The notes under the pieces: model-generated
Seen by the model: only the letters and a program-made list of their open reading frames with translations
What the model was told of the DNA's origin: nothing
The model's database searches: none
Source: Luteimonas saliphila
Lineage (GTDB): Bacteria; Pseudomonadota; Gammaproteobacteria; Xanthomonadales; Xanthomonadaceae
NCBI RefSeq assembly: GCF_016774335.1
Contig: NZ_JAETWA010000011.1
Coordinates: 62,001 to 126,000, forward strand
Direction of reading: 5' to 3'
DNA length: 64,000 bases
Made by a program: the position numbers and the translations under genes
In this document: positions 1-14,598 of the stretch, one piece after another
How positions within the stretch are numbered: position 1 is the stretch's first letter
Layout: each line of letters begins with the position of its first letter

Positions 1-153
1 GCCGAAACCGCGCTGGCGATCGAGATGGGTTGCGAGGTCGCCGACATCGGCCACACCATCCATCCGCATCCGACGCTCAGCGAGTCGGTGGGCATGGCGG
101 CCGAGGTCTACGACGGCACCATCACCGACCTGTACCTGCCGAAGAAGAAATAA
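1..153 (+). CDS. lpdA: Dihydrolipoyl dehydrogenase, C-terminal end (partial)
   Basis: The last 50 codons of a gene that begins before the window. The segment contains GHTIHPHPTLSESV, the conserved His-Pro-x5-Glu region of the dimerisation domain that supplies the catalytic His/Glu pair in lipoamide dehydrogenases. It ends in LYLPKKK. The family is the FAD-dependent E3 component of 2-oxoacid dehydrogenase complexes and reoxidises dihydrolipoamide with NAD. The N-terminal FAD and NAD domains cannot be seen, so the exact paralogue (pyruvate or 2-oxoglutarate complex) is not decidable here. Confidence 0.9.
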   Translation, partial: AETALAIEMGCEVADIGHTIHPHPTLSESVGMAAEVYDGTITDLYLPKKK

Positions 154-282
154 CGCCGCGCTGGGGCCGCCTCGGCCGCAGCGTGCTCCATCGCGCATGA
201 CGGCCCACTGGAGTTGTTGCGGGCCCGCCCGCCGGGCGGCGGATTCGTCAGGCGCACCCGGATGACCGCGCCGGGGAGACGA

Positions 283-311
283 ACGAAGCCCCGGCGATGC
301 CGGGGCTTCGT
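283..311. terminator. Hairpin between convergent lpdA and outer-membrane protein gene
   Basis: A perfect 13-bp stem (ACGAAGCCCCGGC / GCCGGGGCTTCGT) with a 3-nt loop lies between the two convergent genes. Reading leftward, the stem is followed by a T-containing tail (TCGTC). There is no T-run on the right side. The position suggests a bidirectional terminator; the poor U-tract makes the rightward activity uncertain. Confidence 0.6.
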
Positions 312-426
312 GGGCAGGCCTGCCTGAGGGTCGACGAGGATACGGGACAGGCCCACGAGGGGAGAGACCATCCCGGCGGGCGAAGGTTCCCTGCCTGCAT
401 TGCGGCGACAGGACGCCGAAGGCCGC

Positions 427-1353
427 TCAGAACCTGAACGTCACGCCGGCCATCGGGCCGTGTACCTTGAACTGCCCGGTGACCCGGCCGCTCACGTCCA
501 CCGTACCGACGCCGCTTTCGGGCGGTGGATCGAACGAGCCGCGGTAGTCGTCGCTGAGCTTCAGCCGGAACCAGTCGTAGCCGGCGTGGAGGGCCACGCG
601 TTCAGTGACGAGGTACTCCACCAGCAGGCCGCCGCGCTCGAAATGCCCGCGTTCGTCGATGAAGTCGCCCCAGCGGGTGTCGAGGTACTGGCCCTGGACT
701 TCCACGCGCCAGCGCGGCGCCGGCGTCCACGCCAGCCGCGTGTGCAGGTTGGGCGATGTGCCGTCGCGCTTCCAGCTCACCCGTTCCCATTCGGGGGCGA
801 GCGCGTCGGTGCCGGTGGAACGGCCGGTGGCGCGCGCCTCGAGCGACGCATGGGTGATGCCGAGGCCGAGGCCCCACTCGAAGCGGGGCGTGTCGACGAC
901 GGCGAAATCGTAGTTCACGCTCGCCAGCTCGAAGCTGAGCCGCCCATCGAGATCCACGCTGGGCACTTCCACAGGATCCCCCGGCAGCGCGACTTCATCG
1001 AAGATGCCGCCCGGATCGACCCATTCGCCGTCGAATCGCCAGGACTCCTCGCGCCGGTAGTCGTAGTAGTTCACGCGCAACGACTGCCGCGGCGTCATGT
1101 TGAATGCGAACTCGCCACGCGGGCGCCAGCGCCCATCGACCCCGATGTCGCCCGCGGCCTCCAGTTCCTCGGTGCGCTCGCCATCGGTGGCGATGCCATC
1201 GCCGCGGAAGGCGATATTGGCTTCCGGGTTGAATGCGGACAAACGCAGTTCGAAGCGGGCGGGTTCGGCGAAATCCTGCGCTTGTGCGGCGAAAGCGAAC
1301 GGCAGCATGAGTGCGGCGGCAACGGCGGTGGCGATCCTGGAACGATGGTTCAC
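427..1353 (-). CDS. Outer-membrane beta-barrel protein, function unknown
   Basis: A 308-residue protein. The GTG start at 1353 is preferred because AGGAG lies six bases upstream; the ATG at 1368 overlaps that ribosome binding site. The N-terminus is a classic signal peptide (basic NHRSR, a hydrophobic stretch, then AFAAQAQ). The mature part alternates polar and hydrophobic residues rich in Trp, Tyr and Arg and ends in GVTFRF. A terminal Phe is the usual Bam-complex signal of outer-membrane barrels. No enzymatic motif is visible. It resembles uncharacterised barrel proteins rather than a named porin, so no symbol is given. It stands alone, convergent with lpdA and divergent from the ATP synthase operon. 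Confidence 0.75.
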   Translation of the reverse strand: MNHRSRIATAVAAALMLPFAFAAQAQDFAEPARFELRLSAFNPEANIAFRGDGIATDGERTEELEAAGDIGVDGRWRPRGEFAFNMTPRQSLRVNYYDYRREESWRFDGEWVDPGGIFDEVALPGDPVEVPSVDLDGRLSFELASVNYDFAVVDTPRFEWGLGLGITHASLEARATGRSTGTDALAPEWERVSWKRDGTSPNLHTRLAWTPAPRWRVEVQGQYLDTRWGDFIDERGHFERGGLLVEYLVTERVALHAGYDWFRLKLSDDYRGSFDPPPESGVGTVDVSGRVTGQFKVHGPMAGVTFRF

Positions 1354-3420
<2,067 letters not shown>

Positions 3421-3505
3421 TCGGGCTGGCTGCCGCGCGCCGTTCGACGGCGTGCGGCACGGTCGGGCGCGTCCTGCGCCCGCGTGACAATCGCGGAGCA
3501 TCACG

Positions 3506-3991
3506 ATGCAATTCAATGCCACATTTCTCGGCCAGGGTCTCGCGTTCGCGATCCTGATCTGGTTCACCTGGAAGTTCGTCTGGCCGCCGCTGATGAACGC
3601 CATCGAGGAGCGCCAGCAGAAGATCGCCGAAGGCCTCGCGGCCGCGGACAACGCGCAGAAGAACCTGGCGCAGGCCGAGGAGCGGGTCGCCGAGGAACTG
3701 AAGGCGGCGCGCGCCAAGGCCAACGAGATCATCGAGCAGGCGCACCAGCGCGCGAACCAGATCGTCGATGCGGCCAAGGCCGAGGCGATCACCGAGGGCG
3801 AGCGGCAGAAGGCGCGGATCGAGGCCGAGATCGCCGCCTCCGCCAACCGTGCCCGCGAGGATCTGCGCAGGCAGGTGTCGACGCTGGCGGTGGCCGGCGC
3901 CGAGAAGCTGCTGCGCCGTGAGATCGACGCCAGCGCCCACAAGGCGCTGCTCGACGAGCTGGCGACGCAGCTGTCGGACCAGGCGGCCTGA
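3506..3991 (+). CDS. atpF: F0F1 ATP synthase subunit b
   Basis: A 161-residue peripheral-stalk protein: one N-terminal membrane helix (residues about 8-28, with [11 protein letters not shown]) followed by a long charged Ala/Glu/Lys/Arg-rich coiled coil. Length and layout match the 156-residue E. coli subunit. It dimerises and links subunit a to delta. It lies between atpE and atpH; the atpH start follows its stop after four bases. Confidence 0.96.
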   Translation: MQFNATFLGQGLAFAILIWFTWKFVWPPLMNAIEERQQKIAEGLAAADNAQKNLAQAEERVAEELKAARAKANEIIEQAHQRANQIVDAAKAEAITEGERQKARIEAEIAASANRAREDLRRQVSTLAVAGAEKLLRREIDASAHKALLDELATQLSDQAA

Positions 3992-3995
3992 TCCG

Positions 3996-4523
3996 ATGAG
4001 CCAGGCCCTCACGCTCGCCCGTCCCTACGCCCGCGCCGCGTTCATGATCGCGAAGGACGCCGGTGCGTTCGCGCCGTGGTCGGAGGCGCTCGGCTTCGCT
4101 GCGCGGGTCGCGGCCGATCCGCAGGCGGCGGCCGCGCTCGGTCATCCGGCGCTGGTCCGCGAACAGGCGGTGGAACTGCTCTCGCCCGACGACGCCCCGG
4201 CCGCATTCTGCGATTTCCTCGCACTGCTGGCCGACAACCGCCGGCTGGCCATGCTGCCGGAGATCGCGGCCCTGTACGAGGACCTGCGCGACGAGGCCGA
4301 GCAGGTCGTCAAGGCGACGGTCACCTCGGCCACGGCGTTGCCGACCAGCGAGCTGGACACGATCAAGGCCGCGCTGCGCAAGCGATTCGGCCGCGAGGTC
4401 GAGATCGAGACGGCGGTCGACGAGGCCCTGATCGGCGGCGCGGTGATCGCCGCCGGCGACGTGGTCATCGACGGCTCGCTGCGCGGCAAGCTCTCGCGAT
4501 TGCACAGTGCGTTAGCAAGCTAA
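3996..4523 (+). CDS. atpH: F0F1 ATP synthase subunit delta
   Basis: A 175-residue soluble stator subunit that joins the b dimer to the top of the F1 head. It begins MSQALTLARPYARAAF, the typical N-terminal helix of the delta/OSCP family, and ends with the conserved DEALIGGAVIAAGDVVIDGS and RGKLSRL segment. It starts four bases after the atpF stop, so it is translated from the same message. Downstream comes the first of the inverted-repeat spacers of this operon. Confidence 0.96.
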   Translation: MSQALTLARPYARAAFMIAKDAGAFAPWSEALGFAARVAADPQAAAALGHPALVREQAVELLSPDDAPAAFCDFLALLADNRRLAMLPEIAALYEDLRDEAEQVVKATVTSATALPTSELDTIKAALRKRFGREVEIETAVDEALIGGAVIAAGDVVIDGSLRGKLSRLHSALAS

Positions 4524-4536
4524 CGCGTGATTCGTA

Positions 4537-4610
4537 GATTGGTGATTCGTGATTCGGAAAAGCAGAAGGCACTGACGCTCTATCCAATTACCAATCACGA
4601 ATCACCAATC
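4537..4610. repeat. GTGATTGG-type inverted repeat between atpH and atpA
   Basis: An 18-bp perfect inverted repeat, GATTGGTGATTCGTGATT (4537-4554) against AATCACGAATCACCAATC (4593-4610), built from 7-8-bp units GTGATTC/GTGATTGG. A 38-base core lies between the arms. In RNA it would form a long hairpin between two genes of the operon. Related arrays occur between atpA-atpG and atpG-atpD. Confidence 0.85.
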
Positions 4611-4670
4611 ACGAACAGACAATAGAAATCCGAATGCCGCGGACCGCGGCATGCGACCAGGAAAAGACAA

Positions 4671-6236
<1,566 letters not shown>

Positions 6237-6242
6237 GCCGGT

Positions 6243-6342
6243 GTGATTGGTGATTGGTGATTCGTAACAACGACAGCAACAGCAACAGCGGGTGAGTGGG
6301 CGGCGCGGGATTCGATGTTTCGAATCACCAATGACCAATCAC
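6243..6342. repeat. GTGATTGG-type inverted repeat between atpA and atpG
   Basis: The left arm 6243-6264 (three GTGATTNG units) pairs with 6321-6342 over 22 bases with one mismatch. The core between the arms is 56 bases and contains a short CAACAGCAACAGC-like run. This is the same unit family as the spacer before atpA. Confidence 0.85.
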
Positions 6343-6367
6343 GAATCGCCGCGAGCGGAGCGAGCAG

Positions 6368-7228
6368 ATGGCCGGTGGCAGGGAAATCAAGACCAAGATC
6401 AAGAGCGTGCAGAACACCCGCAAGGTGACGCGCGCGCTGGAGATGGTCTCGGCCTCGAAGATCCGCAAGGCGCAGGAGCGGATGAAGGCCTCGCGCCCGT
6501 ACGCGCGCGCCATGCGGCAGCTGATCGGGCATCTCGCGCAGGCGAACTCCGAGTTCCAGCATCCGTATCTGGTCGAGCGCAAGGAGATCAAGCGCGTCGG
6601 TTACGTGATCGTCTCGTCGGATCGCGGCCTGGCCGGCGGCCTCAACAACAACCTGTTCCGCAAGCTGCTTGGCGAGATCCGCAAGTGGCAGGATCAGGGC
6701 GTCGAGGTCGACGTGGTCACCATCGGCCAGAAGGCGACGGTGTTCTTCCGCCGCCTGAAGCTGCAGATGCGCGCCAGCGTCAGCCACCTCGGCGACCAGC
6801 CGCAGGTCGAACAGCTGGTGGGCGTGGTCAAGGTGATGCTCGACGCCTACGACCAGGGCGAGGTCGACAAGGTGTTCCTGGTCTACAACGACTTCATCAA
6901 CACCATGACCCAGCGCGCGGCGTTCGACCAGCTGCTGCCGCTGCCGCCGTCGGAAGCCGTGGCCCAGCACGACTGGGACTACATCTACGAGCCCGACGCG
7001 GAATCGGTGCTCGGCTACGTGCTCACCCGCTATGTCGAATCGCTGGTCTACCAGGCGGTGATGGAGAACGTGGCGTCCGAGCACGCGGCGCGCATGGTCG
7101 CGATGAAGTCGGCGAGCGACAACGCCACCAAGCTGATCGATACGCTCAACCTGGTCTACAACAAGGCCCGGCAGGCGGCGATCACCCAGGAGATTTCCGA
7201 GATCGTGGGCGGAGCGGCGGCCGTCTGA
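6368..7228 (+). CDS. atpG: F0F1 ATP synthase subunit gamma
   Basis: A 286-residue central rotor shaft. It starts [20 protein letters not shown], the highly conserved N-terminal helix that enters the alpha3-beta3 cavity. It ends with [19 protein letters not shown] followed by [12 protein letters not shown], the matching C-terminal helix. The segment [17 protein letters not shown] is the conserved GLCGALN-type region with Ala in place of Cys. Length matches the family (287 in E. coli). Confidence 0.97.
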   Translation: MAGGREIKTKIKSVQNTRKVTRALEMVSASKIRKAQERMKASRPYARAMRQLIGHLAQANSEFQHPYLVERKEIKRVGYVIVSSDRGLAGGLNNNLFRKLLGEIRKWQDQGVEVDVVTIGQKATVFFRRLKLQMRASVSHLGDQPQVEQLVGVVKVMLDAYDQGEVDKVFLVYNDFINTMTQRAAFDQLLPLPPSEAVAQHDWDYIYEPDAESVLGYVLTRYVESLVYQAVMENVASEHAARMVAMKSASDNATKLIDTLNLVYNKARQAAITQEISEIVGGAAAV

Positions 7229-7236
7229 CGACGGCG

Positions 7237-8797
<1,561 letters not shown>

Positions 8798-8798
8798 C

Positions 8799-8916
8799 GG
8801 GAATAGGGAATAGGGAATCGGGAATCGACAAGGCGGGCTGGGTACGAACTGAGGCAGCGAGGATGGAACCGGCAGAACGTGCCCTTTCCATTCCCCAATC
8901 CCCATTCCCCATTCCC
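8799..8916. repeat. GGGAAT-type inverted array between atpD and atpC
   Basis: Tandem GGGAATN units (8799-8827) face complementary ATTCCCN units (8888-8916), with a core of about 60 bases lacking a gene. The same unit flanks the four-helix-bundle gene between accB and accC in inverted orientation. It differs from the GTGATTGG unit used in the other atp spacers. Confidence 0.8.
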
Positions 8917-8936
8917 GCCTCGCAAAGCGAGGCATC

Positions 8937-9359
8937 ATGACCACCATCCGTTGCGACATCGTCAGCGCCGAGGCCGAGATCTTCCAGGGAGAAGCGACCC
9001 TGGTCGTGGCCACCGGCGAGATGGGCGAGCTCGGCATCGCGCCGCGCCACGCGCCGCTGATCACTCGGCTCAAGCCGGGCAAGGTCGTGGTGACCCAGCC
9101 CGACGGCAGCGTGCTCGACTTCGCCATCGGCGGCGGCATCCTCGAGGTGCAGCCGCAGGTGGTGACGATCCTGGCCGACACCGCGATCCGCGCCGACGAC
9201 ATCGACGAGGCGGCGGTCCGGGCGGCGAAGGAAGAGGCCGAGCGCGTGCTGGCCGGTCGCGGCGAGGCGATGGACATCGCCGAGGCGCAGCAGAAGATGG
9301 CCGAGGTGATGGCCCAGCTGTCGGCGCTGGAGCGCCTGCGCAAGAACCTCAAGCACTGA
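8937..9359 (+). CDS. atpC: F0F1 ATP synthase subunit epsilon
   Basis: A 140-residue central-stalk subunit. The N-terminal beta sandwich has the family signatures [17 protein letters not shown] and [20 protein letters not shown]. The C-terminal helical hairpin is Ala/Glu/Arg-rich and ends in LRKNLKH; in relatives it inhibits ATP hydrolysis. It is the last gene of the operon, and the inverted GGGAAT array just before it may lower its expression relative to atpD. Confidence 0.96.
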   Translation: MTTIRCDIVSAEAEIFQGEATLVVATGEMGELGIAPRHAPLITRLKPGKVVVTQPDGSVLDFAIGGGILEVQPQVVTILADTAIRADDIDEAAVRAAKEEAERVLAGRGEAMDIAEAQQKMAEVMAQLSALERLRKNLKH

Positions 9360-9702
9360 CGGCCGCTGCTGTTCATGCGGGAATCGGGACACCGGCCATG
9401 CGCCGGCGTCCTGCTTTCCGGCGCCGGCAGTAGTCACTGCAAACCGCGGCGTGATGGCTGGGTCTCGCAGTCATTCCCGCAGCCGACACCGCCACTCCCG
9501 CGACCACGCCGTGATTCCTGCGAAGGCGGGAATCACGGGTATCACGCCTGCAGCGACAGTTGGCACTGGTTGCCGCCTTCGCGCGGACGACGGGATCCGG
9601 GCTGCGGTCTGTGACAGACGCGGCATGATCGCGACTGCCCGAAAGGTACCGGCTGCGAGGATTGCGACACAATGGGCGCCCTGTCGATCCCGGGAACGAG
9701 CG
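9360..9702. other. Intergenic region with REP-like hairpin
   Basis: About 340 bases between atpC and the peptidase gene, with no credible gene. At 9511-9536 GTGATTCC and GGAATCAC enclose a TGCGAAGGCG loop, a common intergenic hairpin type of these genomes (compare a related CCCCGCTTTCGCCGGAA at about 29575). It could stop atp transcripts, but no T-run follows. Confidence 0.5.
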
Positions 9703-10866
9703 ATGGCGAACTGGAGGAGTGCCTGGCTGCTGGTTGTCGTGGCGTGCGGCGCAGCGCAGGCAGTGGAACTCCCTGACACGAGCGTCGAACGGCCGCGCGC
9801 TCGCGAGGCCGGTGTGGTGATCGGCTTGCTGCCGACCGGCCCACGCAACGCGATCGTCGACGTGCCGGGCGTGGCCGTCGGGCACGCGACCGTGTTCGAG
9901 GGCGATGCCATCCGCACCGGCGTGACCGCGATCCTGCCGCACCCGGGCGACCTCTACCGCGAGCGTGTACCCGCGGCGATCGTGATCGGGAACGGCTACG
10001 GCAAGCTGCTCGGCGTCAGCCAGGTCGCCGAACTGGGCGAACTGGAAACCCCGATCCTGCTGACCGGCACGCTCGGCGTCTGGCGCGCGGCCGATGCGCT
10101 GGTCGGATGGCAGCTGGCGAAGCCGGGGATGGAGGAGGTGCGATCGCTCAATCCCGTGGTCGGCGAGACCAACGACGGCTATCTCAACGACATCCGCGCG
10201 CGCCCCCTGCGGGCGGAACACGTCGTGCATGCACTGGAGATCGCCTCGACGGACAACGTCCAGGAGGGCGCCATCGGTGCCGGCACCGGAACGGTGGCCT
10301 TCGGCTGGAAGGGTGGCATCGGCACCAGCTCGCGCCGACTCGACGAGGGGCAGGGCGGCCACACCGTGGGCGTGCTGGTGCAGAGCAACTACGGCGGTCG
10401 GCTCACGATCGGCGGCATGGCGCTCGACGACGTCCGCCCCGAACGCACTGCATCGCGTGGCGCGAACGACGTGCCGCCGGCCACCGGCGATGGCAGCATC
10501 ATGATCGTGGTCGCCACCGATGCGCCGCTGGACGACCGCCTGCTCCGCCGGCTGGCGGCACGCGCGCTACTCGGCGTCGGGCGTACCGGGTCCTCGATGA
10601 GCAATGGTTCGGGCGACTACGTGATCGCGTTTTCGACCGCGCGCGAGGTGCGCAGGTCCGGGGACACAGCGCGACACGCGCAGCAGCTGTTGTCCAACGA
10701 GTCGATGAGCCCGCTGTTCGACGCGGTCGTCGAGGCGACCGAGGAGGCGATCATCAACTCGCTGTTCCGGGCCACGACCACGCGCGGCCACCGCGGCAAC
10801 GTCCCGGCGCTGCCCCTGGAGCGCGTGCTGCCGCGGCTTCGGCGCGCGGTGGACGCGGCCCCCTGA
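9703..10866 (+). CDS. P1/S58 family peptidase (DmpA-like aminopeptidase), exported
   Basis: A 387-residue protein with an N-terminal signal peptide (MANWRSAWLLVVVACGAAQA). Family members are N-terminal nucleophile hydrolases that self-cleave into two chains and remove N-terminal amino acids, including D- or beta-residues in some cases. The segment MSNGSGDYVIAFSTA matches the region carrying the nucleophilic Ser of DmpA/BapA; the Ser in NGSGD is the likely one. GAGTGTVAFGWKGGIGTSSR is another family hallmark. A GAACGAG sequence lies before the chosen ATG. It has no operon partner; periplasmic peptide turnover is inferred. Confidence 0.88.
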   Translation: MANWRSAWLLVVVACGAAQAVELPDTSVERPRAREAGVVIGLLPTGPRNAIVDVPGVAVGHATVFEGDAIRTGVTAILPHPGDLYRERVPAAIVIGNGYGKLLGVSQVAELGELETPILLTGTLGVWRAADALVGWQLAKPGMEEVRSLNPVVGETNDGYLNDIRARPLRAEHVVHALEIASTDNVQEGAIGAGTGTVAFGWKGGIGTSSRRLDEGQGGHTVGVLVQSNYGGRLTIGGMALDDVRPERTASRGANDVPPATGDGSIMIVVATDAPLDDRLLRRLAARALLGVGRTGSSMSNGSGDYVIAFSTAREVRRSGDTARHAQQLLSNESMSPLFDAVVEATEEAIINSLFRATTTRGHRGNVPALPLERVLPRLRRAVDAAP

Positions 10867-11048
10867 CCGGCCGCCACGGTTGCGGAGGCGAGCGGCACAG
10901 CTGTTTCATCCGCAAGGCCGACGGGCCCGAAAGCCACTCCCGTCATGGGCGAACCTGCACCTTTCAGCCGTGACCCTCGAGTCGCTTGCCGCGCCGGCGC
11001 GCGTGGTGCAGTGGGCGGGCATCGGCTGCGGCGCAGCGGCCCGGTTCC

Positions 11049-11432
11049 TCAGCGCTTGTAGATCCAGTGCCGCGACAGCACGAACCCGATCACGCCCAGC
11101 ATGACCTCCACCAGTGGTTTCGCCAGCCATGCCGACTTCAATCCGAACACGTCGTCGATCGCCCCCACCGCCGCGGTGCTGGCAGCGGTGGTGCACAGCC
11201 ACATCAGGGCAAAACGCTGGAGCTGTACGCGACCCACCGCAGTGTCGTCGCCGGCGAAGGTGAACTTGCCGTTGAGCCAGTAGCCCAGGAGCGCCCCGTT
11301 GACGCGGCCGGTGATGTTGGCCGGCTCGAGCACCATGCCCATGTACGACAGCCAGACGGTGACGCCCCAGTCGACCAGGTACTGCAGCCCGCCGATCACG
11401 AGGTAGTGGCTGCCCTGGCGGCGCAGGTTCAT
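11049..11432 (-). CDS. GtrA family membrane protein
   Basis: A 127-residue protein with four predicted membrane helices. The family motif region NITGRVNGALLGYWLNGKFTF is clear and the C-terminus is SRHWIYKR. GtrA-like proteins are thought to flip polyprenyl-phosphate sugars or support cell-surface glycan modification. The start at MNLRRQGSHYLVIGG is chosen over an upstream codon because GGAG lies eight bases before it and the family begins here. It is convergent with the peptidase gene and divergent from glmU, with no glycosyltransferase next to it. Confidence 0.85.
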   Translation of the reverse strand: MNLRRQGSHYLVIGGLQYLVDWGVTVWLSYMGMVLEPANITGRVNGALLGYWLNGKFTFAGDDTAVGRVQLQRFALMWLCTTAASTAAVGAIDDVFGLKSAWLAKPLVEVMLGVIGFVLSRHWIYKR

Positions 11433-11560
11433 AGGCCGCGCTCCGGGAGCCGGTTTCGGGCGACGGGCAGGAAGGTCATCGGCGGCAAGCCTAACCGGCA
11501 TGGGGTGAATAAAACATTCTCGAATTGGTCGCGGCGGACGGGGCCTGGGGGAATCTGCTC

Positions 11561-11635
11561 CCCGGGTGCGCTGCGCTTACCCGGGCTACGATCCGGCCCC
11601 GCGTAGCCCGGGTAAGGCCGAAGGCCGCATCCGGG
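11561..11635. repeat. Inverted CCCGGG/GTAGCCCGGGTAAG repeat pair
   Basis: Two facing copies of a common Xanthomonadaceae/Pseudomonas intergenic repeat: 11561-11590 and 11602-11635, each with a GC-rich stem (TACCCGGGCTACG against CGTAGCCCGGGTA). It lies about 90 bases before glmU, in the divergent gtrA-like/glmU spacer. Confidence 0.75.
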
Positions 11636-11726
11636 ATTCCATGCAAAGCAAGCCTGCCGCACGCCCAAAGCCGGACATCGCGCCCCGGCCACCCTAGAAT
11701 CGCATTCTGGTCCCGATGGAAGTCCC

Positions 11727-13091
11727 ATGAGCACGCCACTGCACGTCGTCATCCTCGCCGCCGGCGAGGGCAAGCGCATGAAGTCGTCGCTGCCCAAGGT
11801 GCTGCAGAAGGTCGCCGGCCGGCCGATGCTGGCGCACGTGATCGCGACCGCCCGCGAACTGCAGCCGGCCGGCATCCACGTGGTCCACGGCCACGGTGGC
11901 GATCGGGTGCGGGAAGCATTCGCCGCGCAGGACGATCTGCAGTGGGCCGAGCAGGCTCGCCAGCTCGGCACCGGCCACGCCGTGCGCCAGGCGATGCCGG
12001 ACGTGCCCGACGATGCGCGCGTGCTGGTGATGTACGGGGACGCGCCGCTGTTCACCGCGGCCACGCTCCGTCGACTGCTGGGGGCCGATGGCCGGCTCGC
12101 GCTGCTGGTGGCCGAGCTCGACGACCCGACCGGATATGGCCGGGTGCTGCGCGATGCCGAAGGCCGCGTCGCCGCCGTGGTCGAGGAGAAGGACGCCAAC
12201 CACGAACAACGCGCGGTGCGTCTGGTCAACACCGGCGTGATCGTGGCCGATGCCACCGCGCTCAAGGAGTGGCTCTCGCGCCTGTCGAACGAGAATGCAC
12301 AGGGCGAGTACTACCTCACCGACGTCGCCGCCATGGCTGCGGCCGACTTCACCGCGGCCGAGATCGTGCGCGTGGACGATGCGCGCGAAACCGAGGGCGC
12401 CAACGATCCCTGGCAACTGGCGCAGCTCGAGCGCGCGTTCCAGCTGCGCGCGGTGCGGGCGCTGTGCCTGCAGGGGGCGCGGATCGCCGATCCCGCGCGC
12501 GTCGACATCCGCGGCGAGGTGGTGGTGGGGCGCGACGTCGAGATCGATGTCGACGTGGTGTTCGAAGGTCGGGTGGAGCTCGGCGATGGCGTGCGAATCG
12601 GGCCGTTCACGCGGCTCAAGGACGTGGTGCTCGGCGCCGGCACCGAGGTGCGCGCGCACTGCGATCTGGAGGGCGCGCGCGCCGAGGGGGCGGTGACGAT
12701 CGGTCCGTTCGCACGGCTGCGGCCGGGCACGGTGCTGGCGGACGGCGTGCACGTGGGCAATTTCGTCGAGACCAAGAACGCGACGCTCGGAGTCGGCAGC
12801 AAGGCCAACCACCTCACCTACCTCGGCGACGCGCAGATCGGCGCCAAGGTCAACGTCGGCGCCGGCACCATCACCTGCAACTACGATGGCGTGAACAAGT
12901 CGAAGACCGTCATCGGCGACGGCGCCTTCATCGGTTCGAACACGGTGCTGGTGGCGCCGGTGACGGTGGGGGCGGAGGCGACGATCGGTGCGGGCTCGGT
13001 GGTCAGCCACGACGCGCCGGAGGGCAAGCTCACCTTGGCGCGCGCGCGCCAGGTCGCGATCGAAGGGTGGACGCGGCCGAAGAAATCGTAG
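11727..13091 (+). CDS. glmU: Bifunctional UDP-GlcNAc pyrophosphorylase / GlcN-1-P acetyltransferase
   Basis: A 454-residue enzyme making UDP-N-acetylglucosamine from glucosamine-1-phosphate in two steps. The N-terminal uridyltransferase domain starts [20 protein letters not shown], with the nucleotide-binding motif and the catalytic Lys. [13 protein letters not shown] and [11 protein letters not shown] are further family segments. The C-terminal third is a left-handed beta helix of hexapeptide repeats with the acetyltransferase active-site region [10 protein letters not shown]. The product feeds peptidoglycan and LPS synthesis. glmS, in the same pathway, lies 9 kb downstream. Confidence 0.97.
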   Translation: MSTPLHVVILAAGEGKRMKSSLPKVLQKVAGRPMLAHVIATARELQPAGIHVVHGHGGDRVREAFAAQDDLQWAEQARQLGTGHAVRQAMPDVPDDARVLVMYGDAPLFTAATLRRLLGADGRLALLVAELDDPTGYGRVLRDAEGRVAAVVEEKDANHEQRAVRLVNTGVIVADATALKEWLSRLSNENAQGEYYLTDVAAMAAADFTAAEIVRVDDARETEGANDPWQLAQLERAFQLRAVRALCLQGARIADPARVDIRGEVVVGRDVEIDVDVVFEGRVELGDGVRIGPFTRLKDVVLGAGTEVRAHCDLEGARAEGAVTIGPFARLRPGTVLADGVHVGNFVETKNATLGVGSKANHLTYLGDAQIGAKVNVGAGTITCNYDGVNKSKTVIGDGAFIGSNTVLVAPVTVGAEATIGAGSVVSHDAPEGKLTLARARQVAIEGWTRPKKS

Positions 13092-13103
13092 AAGCGCCTC
13101 CCG

Positions 13104-13187
13104 GAACCGGGGTCAGAGTCGACTTTCCTTCCGGGCGTTTCCGAAGCGGTGCCATCAAGAGCGGAAAGTCGACTCTGACCCCGGTTC
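13104..13187. repeat. Inverted repeat with GGGGTCAGAGTCGACTTT arms
   Basis: A 25-bp perfect inverted repeat (13104-13128 and 13163-13187) with a 34-base loop between the convergent glmU and histidine kinase genes. Arms of the type GGGGTCAGAGTnnACTTT are widespread in gammaproteobacteria and often found near REP-associated tyrosine transposases; none is present here. It could work as a bidirectional terminator. Confidence 0.8.
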
Positions 13188-13260
13188 TGCGCGCCATCCG
13201 CAAGCGGCGTCCGCACATCGTCCGCAGGCGCGGCGCGCGGCGGCGCGTTCTTCAGGATCG

Positions 13261-14586
13261 TCAACCAACGTCCGTCGGGCGCGGCAGCACCATCGACACG
13301 CATAGTCCGCCGCCGTCGCGGTTGAGTAGGGCGATGCGGCCGCCGTGCGCCTCGGCGATCTCGCGCGCGAGCGCAAGCCCCAGGCCGGTGCCGCTGCGCT
13401 TGGTCGAATAGAACGGCAGCAGCGCGTTCTCCAGCACCGATTCGTTCATTCCGCTGCCGCGGTCGAGCACGTCGATGCGCCAGCCGTCGGCGATGCGCCG
13501 CACCGCGAGCGAGACGGTCCCGGGCGCGGTGCCGGATTCGTGCGCGTTCTTGATCAGGTTCAGCAGCGCCTGCTCCAGCTGCGCCGGGTCGAAGCGCGCC
13601 ACCTCGTCGGGAACCGTGCCCTCGATCGCGAAGTCCATCTGCGTGCGCAGCTTCTCGACGAACTGCGGCAACCGCATCGGCTCGGTCCGCGGCGACGGCA
13701 ACTTGGCGAAGCGCGCGTAGTCGCGCAGGAACCCTTCCAGGTGCCGCGCGCGCTCCTCGATCGTCGCCAGCGCGATCGGCAGCTTCTCGTACTGTCCACG
13801 GCGCAGCAGCTCGGCACCCGAATGCGCCAGCGAGGCGATCGGCGCCAGCGAGTTGTTGAGCTCGTGGCTGATCACGCGGATCACCTTCTTCCAAGTCTGC
13901 ACTTCCTGGCGGCGCAGTTCGGCGGTCATCTGCCGCAGCAGCACCAATTCGTGCCGGCGGCCGTTGAGCCGGAACGTGCGCCGGGCGAGGTGGTAGATGT
14001 CCTCGTGGTCCTCGTCGCCGACGGTGAACATGCCGTCGCCGCCGCGCGCGAAGGCCTCGCCCACCGCGGCCGGCGCGGCGTCCAGCAGGGCATCGAGCGC
14101 GTGGCCCTCCAGGCGCCGACCATCGCCGAGCATGCGGCGCGCGGCGAGGTTGCCCAGCACCACGCGCCGGGACGGGTCGAGCAGCAGCATCGCCACCGGC
14201 GTGTTCTGCACCATGGTGTCGAGCAACAGTTCGCGTTGCACCAGCGACAGACGCTGGTCGCGCAGGGCCTGGCCGAGTTCGTTGTGGGCGTCGACCAGTT
14301 CGACCAGGTCGCCGTAGCGGTCCCAGGTGATGCCGAAGCTGAAATCGCCGTCGCGGTAGCCGGCGACGGTCCCTGCCAGCGCGCGGAACAGCGCGCGCAA
14401 GGGCACGAACGTGCGCCAGACCACGATGCCCATCGTGGCGCCGACCACGGCCGCGGCCGCCAGCGCCGCCTGCCACGGTATCAGCCACTGGGCGAGCAGC
14501 GCGGTGAGCCCGGCGGTCGCGGCGACGCCGAACAGCACCAGCGCGACCATGCGGATCGCCAGCGGCAGGACGCGGAGGATGCGCAT
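13261..14586 (-). CDS. NtrY-type sensor histidine kinase
   Basis: A 441-residue membrane sensor. Two N-terminal membrane helices (residues about 10-60) leave almost no periplasmic domain, so it probably senses a membrane or cytoplasmic cue, or an associated protein. A HAMP-like linker and a PAS-like segment (MVQNTPVAMLLLDPSRRVVL) follow. The H box is VIRVISHELNNSLAPI, with the phosphoacceptor His. The ATP-binding domain has NLIKNAHES (N box) and STKRSGTGLGLALA (G2 box). It is the last gene of the export operon, 12 bases after the cognate regulator gene. Confidence 0.92.
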   Translation of the reverse strand: MRILRVLPLAIRMVALVLFGVAATAGLTALLAQWLIPWQAALAAAAVVGATMGIVVWRTFVPLRALFRALAGTVAGYRDGDFSFGITWDRYGDLVELVDAHNELGQALRDQRLSLVQRELLLDTMVQNTPVAMLLLDPSRRVVLGNLAARRMLGDGRRLEGHALDALLDAAPAAVGEAFARGGDGMFTVGDEDHEDIYHLARRTFRLNGRRHELVLLRQMTAELRRQEVQTWKKVIRVISHELNNSLAPIASLAHSGAELLRRGQYEKLPIALATIEERARHLEGFLRDYARFAKLPSPRTEPMRLPQFVEKLRTQMDFAIEGTVPDEVARFDPAQLEQALLNLIKNAHESGTAPGTVSLAVRRIADGWRIDVLDRGSGMNESVLENALLPFYSTKRSGTGLGLALAREIAEAHGGRIALLNRDGGGLCVSMVLPRPTDVG

Positions 14587-14598
14587 CGATGCGTCGTG

